A program made the position numbers and the translations under genes. From Alginatibacterium sediminis (GTDB lineage Bacteria > Pseudomonadota > Gammaproteobacteria > Enterobacterales > Celerinatantimonadaceae), in contig NZ_RAQO01000001.1 of assembly GCF_003610775.1 (NCBI RefSeq), forward strand, positions 186,001 to 250,000: DNA of 64,000 nucleotides, read 5' to 3'. The notes under the pieces were generated by a model. The model saw nothing but the letters and a program-made list of their open reading frames with translations. It searched no databases and was not told the DNA's origin. This document shows, piece by piece, positions 48,906-57,711 of this stretch; position 1 is the stretch's first letter; each line of letters opens with the position of its first letter.

Positions 48906-49337
48906 ATGACATTAATAAAGCTAGTTATGACTTTAAAAATAACTTTGATACCTATATTTATATCCATTGCAATTTCTGGATGTAGCAGTGCTTTTGTAGA
49001 TGCATACACAGATGAGATACTAGGGAAGGACCTCATTGAGAATCCGTCGGAGGCTTTAGCCCTTGGATTTTTTACAAAAAATTTAGAACATTGTAAGAAA
49101 TCATTTCATCCTGAAACCTATGCTAGATATAAGTCTGATTATAATTGGCTAGAGTCATATGTTAATACTAATGCCGAACGAGAATCATACTTAAAAGGCT
49201 ATAGGACCGAAACTCAGAAACTACAACCGTGCGATGACTTTATTTATTCAGCAGCTGAATTACATCAAGAATATCTACAGCTGAGGCGACAAGAGGCTCA
49301 ACGCGAGCAAAGGCAACAGTCTAGGGTATCAAAATAA
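48906..49337 (+). CDS. Putative lipoprotein
   Basis: A 143-residue protein with an N-terminal signal ending in lipobox AISGC (Cys near residue 26), so a periplasm-facing lipoprotein is predicted. The mature part contains two further Cys (CKKSFHP and PCDDF) that could form a disulfide, and ends in a charged Arg/Gln-rich helix. I do not recognise the family. It is the only plus-strand gene between hsdR and tnsA, so it has its own promoter. Confidence 0.6.
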   Translation: MTLIKLVMTLKITLIPIFISIAISGCSSAFVDAYTDEILGKDLIENPSEALALGFFTKNLEHCKKSFHPETYARYKSDYNWLESYVNTNAERESYLKGYRTETQKLQPCDDFIYSAAELHQEYLQLRRQEAQREQRQQSRVSK

Positions 49338-49514
49338 AATGAGTAGGAGACGAATTAGCTGAATACTGGACTTCCTAGACTTTGCTAGACATTCTTGAGT
49401 CACTTAACAGGGAAGGAACATTGAATTCCAAATGATGACAAAAGGTATCACTTAGGTTTCGCTTTCTTCACTCTACGGATAAACTTAACTGAAGTATTTT
49501 GGGGCAGAACTAAT

Positions 49515-49697
49515 TCAGAAATATCCATTAGCTACTCTATCTAATAACTTTCTGACTTCATTCGTATTACCTTTTTCAAGTTGCGCCATCGGGGACTCAC
49601 CACCGAATTCTTTTTTCGCTTTGGTTAACCACCTTTCGGCTTTTTGCGTGGAGCCAAAAACCTCTATTGCATATGCTAAAACCTTTTCTTTTGTCAC
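49515..49697 (-). CDS. Stand-alone ParS/MbcA-type toxin-binding domain (DUF2384)
   Basis: Only 60 residues: MTKEKVLAYAIEVFGSTQKA... to LLDRVANGYF. The pattern A-x-x-V-F-G-(5)-A-x-x-W-L ... F-G-G-x-S-P-(11)-V-x-x-L-L matches the C-terminal toxin-binding part of Xre/MbcA/ParS antitoxins. The usual N-terminal DNA-binding helix-turn-helix is absent. Start is a GTG at 49697 with GGAG 8 bases before it. No RES-domain or Rv1989c-type toxin gene is adjacent, so it is either an orphan antitoxin, a decoy or a remnant. Confidence 0.6.
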   Translation of the reverse strand: MTKEKVLAYAIEVFGSTQKAERWLTKAKKEFGGESPMAQLEKGNTNEVRKLLDRVANGYF

Positions 49698-49904
49698 TTC
49701 ATCATCTCCGAAATGTCTACTGTATGTGTAGTTTAGCGTACGTTAAGAGTTAGCTATCTGACTAGTTAGTCAATTCAATGCGTTGCTGAATGCTATTACG
49801 TGTCACCTTGGCCATTGTATAGGGAAATCTCGTCCATTGAGTGGAGCTGATATTATTCTTAAAATCATACTTGGGCTTAAATTACTCAGTATGGCAAGCT
49901 TTTG

Positions 49905-50999
49905 TTAACTCATCAGTTCGTCAGTAAGTACAAATTCATCATACCGTTTGAAAACTAATTTGACATAGTCTTCATAGGTTTGAAAGTACTCCACAATTAC
50001 AGAACCGGAGACGCCCTTGTTAATCCACTTACGTTGTAAATAATTGAACATGTTAAGAAAGGACCAGAAAATGGCGCTGTGGCCATCTTGAAGTTTTCCA
50101 TTATCAGGATAAGCCTCAAAGTGAATACGCAGATATGCTAAGTAGTGTTCGGTTGTAATAAACCCAGACCGTTCATAGCGTTGAATTTTCTTTTTGATGG
50201 TACCGTAATCGGGGTCTATCAGCTCTAGGCTCTTAGGAGATAACGTTTCTAGACCATGGAAGTTGCAGTACTCAGAGCTCGTTCTTTGTTTGATGTATAT
50301 TCGTTTATAAAATTCATTTTTTGACAAGGGTTTTGGACCATCGCTAAGCTTCTTTAGAATCTCTGTAATCATTACTTTAGATGAATACACAATAGAAGTA
50401 TTTCCCTTCGCTAGCTTTGGTAGGAATGGACTGAAAATGCTATCTCGTTTATTGGTCGCTATGCATATATCTAATACGCCAAGAGCCGCCCAATAAAGAC
50501 ATCGCTTTATTTCCCTTTCACACATGCCTAAATCAGTTTGGCACTGTTTAGGCGTTTGTATTATGAGTAGCCACTCCTTAAATGATGGCAGCGTCGATTT
50601 ACTCATCAGTAGTGAGCGTTCAAGTTGGCAGTGTGCCAAAACAAAGTTGAAATAGTGTTGATGAGATGCCGACATCCCCTCTGCATCTCTATATGTTTCA
50701 AAAAAATCACGCACCAATATCCAAGCACCAATTTCACTATCGGGTACGCCATCATAGCGGGTTATTTTGTCAGCAATTTCTTGGTCATCCCAACGTTGTT
50801 GTTTCATTAGTTCGTTGAACAGCGGTTGGATTTCACCTTGCCGAAACTTACGCATGATTTGACTATCGGAGCCAATCGATTCACCTGTGGTAACTCGCAA
50901 TAGGCGTTGCCAAAACAGAGCATCATTCGCATCTTTATGTAGGTTGGATTTCACCCAAGTGCTTATCAGGTTATTGAATATAATTCCCCTATTTATCAA
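49905..50999 (-). CDS. Unknown 364-residue protein
   Basis: A 364-residue, moderately basic protein with no motif I recognise. It is rich in aromatic residues and Leu/Ile helices and contains LRVTTGESIGSDSQIMRKFRQGE near residues 34-56 and KKIQRYERSGFITTEHYLAYL near 270. The start is a TTG at 50999 with an AAGGAG site 8 bases upstream. It lies between a small Asn-rich protein gene and the DUF2384 gene on the same strand. A helicase, nuclease or transposase is not indicated. Confidence 0.55.
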   Translation of the reverse strand: MINRGIIFNNLISTWVKSNLHKDANDALFWQRLLRVTTGESIGSDSQIMRKFRQGEIQPLFNELMKQQRWDDQEIADKITRYDGVPDSEIGAWILVRDFFETYRDAEGMSASHQHYFNFVLAHCQLERSLLMSKSTLPSFKEWLLIIQTPKQCQTDLGMCEREIKRCLYWAALGVLDICIATNKRDSIFSPFLPKLAKGNTSIVYSSKVMITEILKKLSDGPKPLSKNEFYKRIYIKQRTSSEYCNFHGLETLSPKSLELIDPDYGTIKKKIQRYERSGFITTEHYLAYLRIHFEAYPDNGKLQDGHSAIFWSFLNMFNYLQRKWINKGVSGSVIVEYFQTYEDYVKLVFKRYDEFVLTDELMS

Positions 51000-51095
51000 T
51001 GTAAAAACTCCTTTCTATACGCATACTACTGCGGTGTTGTATGAAGTATGCGTACAGTTATTATTGTCTTGTAGTGGCACAATAAATTTGGTCAC

Positions 51096-51260
51096 CTATT
51101 TTTTTATGACATTTGTCGGGTAAACAGGGCTGTTGGGGTTAAGTTGATTTGAGCGATTATTCATTTGAGCAGTATATGCCGCGTTATTTGGGTTCAAAGC
51201 ATTTGAGCGATTGTTGTTTGGTGTATTGCTACTAGATTTTGAGCCTTTCGAGTTAGCCAT
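51096..51260 (-). CDS. Small Asn-rich repeat protein (54 residues)
   Basis: A 54-codon frame with ATG at 51260, preceded by AAAGGAAAC (AGGAA about 8 bases away), ending at TAG 51096-51098. The product MANSKGSKSSSNTPNNNRS... has two copies of a 14-residue unit, NNRSNALNPNNAAY and NNRSNQLNPNSPVY, and almost no hydrophobic residues. Similar short NNRxNQxNPNxxAY peptides are annotated as hypothetical in Vibrio and relatives. It sits between the TTG-started 364-residue gene and the sigma-like gene. Function is unknown. Confidence 0.65.
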   Translation of the reverse strand: MANSKGSKSSSNTPNNNRSNALNPNNAAYTAQMNNRSNQLNPNSPVYPTNVIKK

Positions 51261-51416
51261 GACTAGTTTCCTTTAAGTTTGTTGTTTGGATTAATTCCTC
51301 ATTTGCACAACCAAGGTTACGACACCTGAGGTTGAGAAAAAGGGACAAATCGATGAAATATATCAACATGGGTTTCTAACCCGACTTTTCCTCTAGCAGG
51401 GTTATTTTGAGTGGAG

Positions 51417-52193
51417 CTACGGTGTATCTCTATTCATTAGCTCTTCTTTGGAAATTTTCTGATCAGCTAGAAAGCGACGAACCCTTTGCCCAACCGCTTT
51501 TTCAGTCACTCCTACAACAGATGCGATTTCTTTATAGGTGTAATCGCCTAAATACATCTCTATCGTTGTGAAATGCTTTTTTTTGACCTCGAGCTTAGAT
51601 AGAAGCTGAGTAATATGAGACTTGGGGTCACGAATAGATTCAACTTGGTCGTCACTTAAGCAAACAGATTTACATTCATTGTCGTCTAGAGTAAAAAACC
51701 GAGATTCCCTAGGAATCTTTTTCTTTGAAGATTTTGTATCTTCCACTACATGTGCGGAGGGTGTTTTAATTGTGCGACGTTTATATCGTTCGTATAGGTA
51801 GTGCCCCATGAAATCGCGTAGCCATTTAGCAAATATTGCAGCTTCTTTTTCCGCGATTTTATTTGCAATATCCTCTTCCGTGATTTGCTTTAGGTTTACG
51901 TTACCTTTGACTAAAACACCATTGCTAGAAGCTTTTATTTTGACTCTGCTCTGTGATGCAATTGCCTTAATAGCATCATTTCGGCTTATTTCCTCTAAGA
52001 TGAAATCTTCGCTATCAATTTTCTCGAGAAGAGTCGTAATTCCTTTGAGGAGCGCATCTTGACCATCTCGTTCGGGGTTACCAAAACCGCCCAATTTTGT
52101 TGATGCTATCTTCTTTGACTGCGTGATCAATGTCTCATATTGAGTAGGTCGTGAAATAAATTCATCAAATTTTTTTCTAGATGTTTTTTGCAA
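51417..52193 (-). CDS. Sigma-factor-like transcription regulator divergent from tnsA
   Basis: A 258-residue protein. The C-terminal part, KKKHFTTIEMYLGDYTYKEIASVVGVTEKAVGQRVRRFL, is a helix-turn-helix of the sigma-70 region 4 type. The N-terminal third, with NPERDGQDALLKGITTLLEKI and AIFAKWLRDFMGHYLYERYKRR, resembles region 2 weakly. Start is TTG at 52193 with AAGGAG five bases before it. It is divergently placed from tnsA, about 240 bases away, and so may regulate the transposon or the flanking minus-strand genes. Strict sigma-factor activity is unproven. Confidence 0.6.
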   Translation of the reverse strand: MQKTSRKKFDEFISRPTQYETLITQSKKIASTKLGGFGNPERDGQDALLKGITTLLEKIDSEDFILEEISRNDAIKAIASQSRVKIKASSNGVLVKGNVNLKQITEEDIANKIAEKEAAIFAKWLRDFMGHYLYERYKRRTIKTPSAHVVEDTKSSKKKIPRESRFFTLDDNECKSVCLSDDQVESIRDPKSHITQLLSKLEVKKKHFTTIEMYLGDYTYKEIASVVGVTEKAVGQRVRRFLADQKISKEELMNRDTP

Positions 52194-52199
52194 TGCAAC

Positions 52200-52436
52200 T
52201 CCTTGATATTAAGTGTCTTATTCATATTTGCGCTCAGCGCTATTTATTATAATTATTTTAATTTTAAAAAAATTGTTACTTTTTTCTTTCCTACATCAAT
52301 CAATTATTTGAGAACAAAAGTTTGACAACTTTAGGTTTATAACAAATTCGTTAATAGCGTTATCTGAGCTGTATCAAATTTGTTCTTTTCTTCAAGGTGT
52401 CTTATAGCTGAAGTGTTATTCAAATGGTGATTATTG
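52200..52436. repeat. Candidate right end of the Tn7-like transposon (repeat-containing intergenic)
   Basis: The gap between the sigma-like gene and tnsA is AT-rich and contains related words: GAACAAAAGTTTGACA (about 52312), AACAAATTCGTTAA (about 52343) and the reverse complement of AACAAATTTGATAC (about 52373-52386), plus GTGTCTTAT at about 52213 and 52397. In Tn7-like elements the end next to tnsA carries several TnsB-binding repeats of about 20 bases and starts with TGT. The repeat pattern fits loosely; the outer end cannot be fixed without the other end. Confidence 0.35.
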
Positions 52437-53090
52437 ATGAGAAATAGAAATCAAACGAAACAGAGTCCCGTTAGGCAAACCACCACCATGTACTCACCTG
52501 TGTACGGTATTACAGGAGTGATGGAGAGCGATTTGGAAGTGGATTATTTCATTCTGCGTCAGTTTGGGCCCAAGCTAGATTTCTTTCAAATGCAAGCTGA
52601 ATCCATTCGATATCAAAATGCCGAAAGAAAGCAATATCGCTATACCGCGGATGCGGCGGCTATTTTCAACGGTTGCTATTACATCGATGAGGTTAAATAT
52701 TTTGAAGATGCAATTAAGCCTGAGAATCAGTTGAAATTTCGACTACTGAAAGAGCATTTCGCAAAAGAATCCAAAAAATTTCGAGTCATCACGGAAAAAG
52801 ACATACGTGTCGGTGAGCGGGCGAATAACTTGAAGCAGCTCTTTAGAGCTTTATTTAACACTCTTGATGTTACATCACTGAAGCGATTTTTAAGACAGCT
52901 GCCTTATACGCAAGCTTCGCTAACAGAGCTATTTGATCAAGCCCGTTGCGCAAATCTACCCTTGGATATCTTGTATACATCGATAGCACACGGCTTTTTG
53001 CGTGGTGATTTAACCCGTCCTTGGGATTTGGTTGAACTGACATGGACGAAATGCTTACGTAACGAAGGGAGTGTCGCATGTCTACTGTAG
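52437..53090 (+). CDS. tnsA: Tn7-like transposon endonuclease TnsA
   Basis: Restriction-enzyme-like nuclease that cuts the 5' transposon ends in cut-and-paste movement. The 217-residue protein (ATG at 52437; an in-frame TTG lies one codon earlier) has likely catalytic residues in ESDLEVDYFILRQF (Glu), YTADAAAIFN (Asp) and YYIDEVKYFE (Glu-Val-Lys), spaced as in TnsA. It overlaps tnsB by 13 bases. TnsA-containing elements excise by double-strand cuts rather than replicative co-integration. Confidence 0.88.
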   Translation: MRNRNQTKQSPVRQTTTMYSPVYGITGVMESDLEVDYFILRQFGPKLDFFQMQAESIRYQNAERKQYRYTADAAAIFNGCYYIDEVKYFEDAIKPENQLKFRLLKEHFAKESKKFRVITEKDIRVGERANNLKQLFRALFNTLDVTSLKRFLRQLPYTQASLTELFDQARCANLPLDILYTSIAHGFLRGDLTRPWDLVELTWTKCLRNEGSVACLL

Positions 53091-55015
53091 AGAACGGGAC
53101 TGAAGTTCAATTTCGAGGGATGCGTGGAAAAGTTATCGCTACAAGTAAGCGTTATGTGGTTATTGATTTTGAGACTAGTATGGATAAGCCCATATCTATA
53201 GAAATCGATGATTTCTATAAGCGATTGCATAAAGACATTTTGTTGGTTGAGTCCAAGAAACCGACTTTAAATTCTACGGGTAGACTTTCTGAAATTCAAA
53301 AATTAGAAATAAACCGTAAACGAAAATATGTGGCACAGCTATTGAGTCTAGGCGCAAGTACGGGCGGTCTAAAAAAACGCCAACAAGCCATCGACCAAGT
53401 GGTATTGCAACTCAAGGATTGCTGCCCACCGTCACCAGCGACGCTAGCGCGTTGGGCCAAAGCCGAAAAACAGTGTCTAGATGGTGTTGCCCGCACCTAT
53501 CTTGAGCCAGCTGCGCCATATCGGCGTACAAAACATGAGGCAGTAAAGGGGATTGCTCTTGAAGTTATCACCGATATCTATTTGCAGCTTAACCGACCTA
53601 CGATGAAATCGACTTATGCTGTCTTTTGTTCCAAAGTTGAAAAATCTCTAGGAGAGGCTTATCCCACCCCAAGTCTTTCTACATTCTCAAATTGGATAAA
53701 AGATATTTGCCCAATAGACATGGCTGATAAACGAGAAGGACGCTTGTCAAAGAACACATTATCTCGTAATGCTAGGAATCAATATTCTGTAACTAGGCCA
53801 TTAGAGCGGGTTGAATGTGATGGTTTGAACTTAGCCGTTGGAATTGTCGATCATGAGAAAAACTACATAGGTAAGCCCACGTTGTTCATTGTCTTAGATA
53901 CTTATACCAGGGCTGTTCTAGGTTATAGCTTGGACATCGCACATCGCACCAGTGAGTCTGCGTCTGCGGTTATTCAGTCTTATAGACATGCAGTTTCACC
54001 TAAGCTGTCGGCATCTAAAGCGCCTTACAAAAACGAGTGGCCTATGCAGGGGCGTTTTGAATCCCTCTTTGCAGATGGTGGATCTGGCTACAAATCATCT
54101 GAAGCATCGGTGTTTTTGTGTGCAATAGGAAGTGCTCATACAACGGTGCAGACCCGAGAAGGATGGCGAAAACCTTTTGTCGAACGATTCAATGGTACTG
54201 TTCGAGCGCAATTCGCAAAACTGCTACCTGGTTACTGTGGCCACAATGAAAGGTCAATCGATCTCGATCCAAAATTTCATGCTCGAATGACGAAAACGGA
54301 ATTTATAGAACTGTTTGAAACGTGGGTTGTAGATGATTATCACCAAACTACGCTACGAGGGCTCAATGGAAAAACACCTCATGAGAAATGGAACGACGCT
54401 CTTGCCGCGAATCTGTTTGTACCACTGGCTTTGTGCGAGCAAACCCAATTCAAGTTGAAGCAATCTTATGGAGAAATTGAAGAACGTAAGATATTAGGAG
54501 AGAGCTGTCACTTAGGGGTAGCTATTGATAATGCGCGATATAACGACAACGGGCGTCTCAAAGGCATTGGGTTGCAGATGAAGCAAAAAAACGTCACATC
54601 CAAAGTGAAATGCTTTGTAGATGAACTTGACGTATCCAAAATCTCTGTTGAAGACCCGTTCTTAGGGGACCGATTCGATGTTCCAGTCGTTGAACCTGCT
54701 ATTACACCTGGGATGACACGTCATGAGTGGCGACTTCTTCGCGATCGAAATAACCTTAATTGTAAAACAACAAAAATTTCTAAAGTTGGGACGTTTCTTA
54801 ATAGCGAAACAATGAAGGCGATTAAACAGAGGCCCATTAAAACGAAGTCAAGAAAGCAGGTTATCACGAGTGCCAGCAAGTTGTCGCATGCAACACAGTC
54901 GTTATTGGCAGGAAGTGAGATTACCGAAGAAAATGCATGGGAGCAAACCAACTTTAATCAAAAATTACAATCGGCTAGTGATTTTGATGAGGAAGATACG
55001 TTTGAATACAACTAA
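53078..55015 (+). CDS. tnsB: Tn7-like DDE transposase TnsB
   Basis: Transposase that binds both element ends and joins the 3' ends to target DNA. The 645-residue protein has N-terminal DNA-binding helices and a DDE RNase H-like core: Asp in RVECDGLN (about 248), Asp in SLFADGGSGY (about 333) and Glu in FVERFNGT (about 369), the last two near 35 residues apart. A GGGAG ribosome site precedes the ATG. It overlaps tnsC by 14 bases. Confidence 0.9.
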   Translation: MSTVENGTEVQFRGMRGKVIATSKRYVVIDFETSMDKPISIEIDDFYKRLHKDILLVESKKPTLNSTGRLSEIQKLEINRKRKYVAQLLSLGASTGGLKKRQQAIDQVVLQLKDCCPPSPATLARWAKAEKQCLDGVARTYLEPAAPYRRTKHEAVKGIALEVITDIYLQLNRPTMKSTYAVFCSKVEKSLGEAYPTPSLSTFSNWIKDICPIDMADKREGRLSKNTLSRNARNQYSVTRPLERVECDGLNLAVGIVDHEKNYIGKPTLFIVLDTYTRAVLGYSLDIAHRTSESASAVIQSYRHAVSPKLSASKAPYKNEWPMQGRFESLFADGGSGYKSSEASVFLCAIGSAHTTVQTREGWRKPFVERFNGTVRAQFAKLLPGYCGHNERSIDLDPKFHARMTKTEFIELFETWVVDDYHQTTLRGLNGKTPHEKWNDALAANLFVPLALCEQTQFKLKQSYGEIEERKILGESCHLGVAIDNARYNDNGRLKGIGLQMKQKNVTSKVKCFVDELDVSKISVEDPFLGDRFDVPVVEPAITPGMTRHEWRLLRDRNNLNCKTTKISKVGTFLNSETMKAIKQRPIKTKSRKQVITSASKLSHATQSLLAGSEITEENAWEQTNFNQKLQSASDFDEEDTFEYN

Positions 55016-55973
55016 TAGTTTTGTACCCGTTTTTGGCTCGGCTCAGCCGATAGACCCACGAGTCGGAAAAATACAAGAAACCATCATTAAACATACGAGA
55101 TTTACAGAGGGCTTAAACCAAATTAGTGAGGCTCATCGACTACGACTCGGCATGGTTCTCGATGGTGATCCGGGGCTTGGGAAGACAACGATTATAAATA
55201 CCTATCGGAGCTCTGTGCTGGCCCTGGCTCAACAAGCTGAATCGGAAGAACTGTCGCCCATGCCAATTATGGTGGTTTCTATTCCAGCTCAAGCGACGCA
55301 GCGAAGATTGTTGGCTGCTATGTTCGATCAATTTGGAACCGATGCTCAGCTATCGTCTAAGACCTATGAAATGGAAAGGCAAGTGTACGCATTGATTGAA
55401 AACTACAACGTTGAGGTGATTATCTTTGATGAGTTTCACCACCTGCTACGCCGAGAAACATTTGCGACGGATACGTTTAACTTCATTAAACTATTGATGG
55501 ACCGCTCTAATTTGGCGGTGGTTCTTGCTGGGTTGCCAATCGGTAAATCCGCATTGGAAAAACATCCAGAGCTGGAAGAGCGATTAGGATTCAATTCTAT
55601 GACGCTTACGCCATTTGACATCAACACCGCTGCCAATAGGCGACTCTTTCAGAAATTTATGTACGCCTTCAAAGAGAAAGTCTCCTTGAACGGTGGTAAA
55701 TGTATTGATTTTTCGAATCATGAAACGTTGGTTCTAGAGCGTCTATTACTTGCGACTTATGGTAAGCCGCGATTAATCCGAAACCTGCTAGTTCATGCGC
55801 TCATTGATTCAGGTGAAAAATTCGAAATTAACATCGCCAATCTCAGTAGAGCTTATGAGAAGGTCGATGTAAATAAGCAGCTCGGAGTTAAGAACCCATT
55901 TAGAATGAAGATCGAGGGTGTGGAACAAGCGATGAATAAGAAACTTCATATTGAAAAAACAAGAGATGCCTAA
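55002..55973 (+). CDS. tnsC: Tn7-like AAA+ regulator TnsC
   Basis: ATPase that links target selection (TniQ) to the TnsAB transposase. The AAA+ core shows Walker A GDPGLGKTTIINTY near residue 56, Walker B VEVIIFDEFHHLLRR near 136-150 and the sensor region VVLAGLPIGKSAL. I choose the TTG at 55002 because GAGGA lies at good distance, giving 323 residues; an ATG at 54987 has no ribosome site, and the frame opens as far back as 54870 inside tnsB. It ends overlapping tniQ by 8 bases. Confidence 0.88.
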   Translation: MNTTNSFVPVFGSAQPIDPRVGKIQETIIKHTRFTEGLNQISEAHRLRLGMVLDGDPGLGKTTIINTYRSSVLALAQQAESEELSPMPIMVVSIPAQATQRRLLAAMFDQFGTDAQLSSKTYEMERQVYALIENYNVEVIIFDEFHHLLRRETFATDTFNFIKLLMDRSNLAVVLAGLPIGKSALEKHPELEERLGFNSMTLTPFDINTAANRRLFQKFMYAFKEKVSLNGGKCIDFSNHETLVLERLLLATYGKPRLIRNLLVHALIDSGEKFEINIANLSRAYEKVDVNKQLGVKNPFRMKIEGVEQAMNKKLHIEKTRDA

Positions 55974-57624
55974 GAGTAGAGGGGGTACTAATTTGAGTTG
56001 TTCTCGAAAACTTCGAGCGCGTCCATTTCTGCAGTTGGGAGAGTCTTACAAAGGATACCTGCTGCGTTTAGGAATGATGAATGGGTTCGTAAACCTAAAA
56101 CAATTTCAAAACTACTTAGGAACCAATAGATCTCGACGTTTCCCCCATGCAAAGTTGGAGGTGGCTCTAGGGGGCCGCCCTAAGGACAGCATTGTAGGGG
56201 AGTACATGCGTGAGCCCTTTAAAAAGAATCCAGAGCAAGCGTTTATTCGAAAACTCGAACTCGACTTTCCTAGAATATGTGCTCAATGCTTATCAAAATC
56301 GCCTGTCATTGAACGTTATTGGTCCTTTGCCGTTGTGGGCCGCTGTCATTATCACCGAACTCCTCTCCTAGACAGCTGTCCTGACTGCGGGGAGGCGCTA
56401 ACGTGGGATAGCTTTCTATTCAACGGTTGCCCAGCGTGTGCAGCTCGTTGGAAGGACTATCGGCCGAGTAAGGATATATATCATGCGCCCTACATGAAAA
56501 TAGAGTCATATATAAACGAAAAGCTTATTGCGATGCTGCGAGGCGAGAAAGCAATAGGCTATTTGTACGTGTGCGTGCGGAAAGTAGCGTACGCTATCGT
56601 TCTTGCCGCACGACCGCATGATATCGGCTGGGAGCCCTTGAAAAAAATGAATTACATCAAAGGTTACAGTAAGCTCGTAGAGCAAGCATTAATCCTTTGT
56701 GCATCCGAGTCTCAAAAAGAATCTTGGTGTCGTCAGCGTTCAGTTTACTGGAAGCAATATAATATTCCCTTTGATGCCAATTCTTCTTTGAATGATATTT
56801 GCCTTTGTATGGAGGAGTTTGAATATGACGCTCATGAGTTACGGGATATACCTGCGCTAAGGTTAGTCCAATATGAACAAGGCTTGAATAAACCAAGGCA
56901 CATCATGATGTTGAAAACGAATACCCCAGAGGAGCTCCATGCACCGTTGCAAACCTTTGCGAATATTTTGGGTGTTCAGCTTCAAGTTATTCAACACTTC
57001 GTCCAAGAGTCGTTTCTAGAAGCCCTTAACCCTGATGCTGACGTGAATGACCAATTGGTTGATATATTGCAGTGTTTTGAAAGACTTCGTCCCTTAATGG
57101 ATCGCGCGGCATTACACTGTGACTGCATTCATTTTGAATCGACCAGTGAATTGCCGGACAAGGGGATGGCAAGTATTTCCGAGCTGTTTTTGGATGTGTT
57201 TGAGGGGAGCCTTGAAGGCTATGTTGCATACGTAGAACAAGCGCAAATCCGCAGATTGATGTTAAAAGTACCCGTTGAAGACTACTGTGTTTGGATCCGA
57301 AAAAAGATAAAAGAGAAATGCCTAAAACCGATCCCTTTTGAGGCGTTAAAATCGATTGGTGAATATAGCTCTCCCGAAACCCTTATCTCATATGGGTTTA
57401 GATTGGCAATGTCTAAAAACACCGAGATTTTGTTTGACGAGAAAATCGTGGAGAACTGGTTACTCACTCAAGACGATAACTACTTCCTGCATGAGATCAA
57501 ACCGGCGAACTATAGTTGCGTCAATGAAGATAGAATATTCTCTGTACTTTTGCCGATGGAGGATCAAAGAGAACTTCATCAGCTAAGTAAAAAGCGCCAC
57601 CCTGAGGTTAAACATTCGCAATAA
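55966..57624 (+). CDS. tniQ: Tn7-like target-selection protein TniQ/TnsD
   Basis: Site-specific targeting protein that recruits TnsC. The 552-residue protein has the TniQ N-terminal domain (RARPFLQLGESYKGYLLRL, near 20-40) and a zinc-ribbon set CAQC (about 106-109), GRCHYHRTPLLDSCPDCG (about 125-142) and CPACAARW (about 155-162). The long C-terminus is the likely DNA-recognition part, as in TnsD. The ATG at 55966 overlaps the tnsC stop. The length suggests a dedicated chromosomal target, which is not identified here. Confidence 0.88.
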   Translation: MPKSRGGTNLSCSRKLRARPFLQLGESYKGYLLRLGMMNGFVNLKQFQNYLGTNRSRRFPHAKLEVALGGRPKDSIVGEYMREPFKKNPEQAFIRKLELDFPRICAQCLSKSPVIERYWSFAVVGRCHYHRTPLLDSCPDCGEALTWDSFLFNGCPACAARWKDYRPSKDIYHAPYMKIESYINEKLIAMLRGEKAIGYLYVCVRKVAYAIVLAARPHDIGWEPLKKMNYIKGYSKLVEQALILCASESQKESWCRQRSVYWKQYNIPFDANSSLNDICLCMEEFEYDAHELRDIPALRLVQYEQGLNKPRHIMMLKTNTPEELHAPLQTFANILGVQLQVIQHFVQESFLEALNPDADVNDQLVDILQCFERLRPLMDRAALHCDCIHFESTSELPDKGMASISELFLDVFEGSLEGYVAYVEQAQIRRLMLKVPVEDYCVWIRKKIKEKCLKPIPFEALKSIGEYSSPETLISYGFRLAMSKNTEILFDEKIVENWLLTQDDNYFLHEIKPANYSCVNEDRIFSVLLPMEDQRELHQLSKKRHPEVKHSQ

Positions 57625-57711
57625 ATGAGCTTAAGTCGAGTTCACCGAAGCTTTGTTAATTAGAGTTAGTTGGAAACAGCTTTTACACATCCTAGAATAT
57701 TAGAGTTGGCT

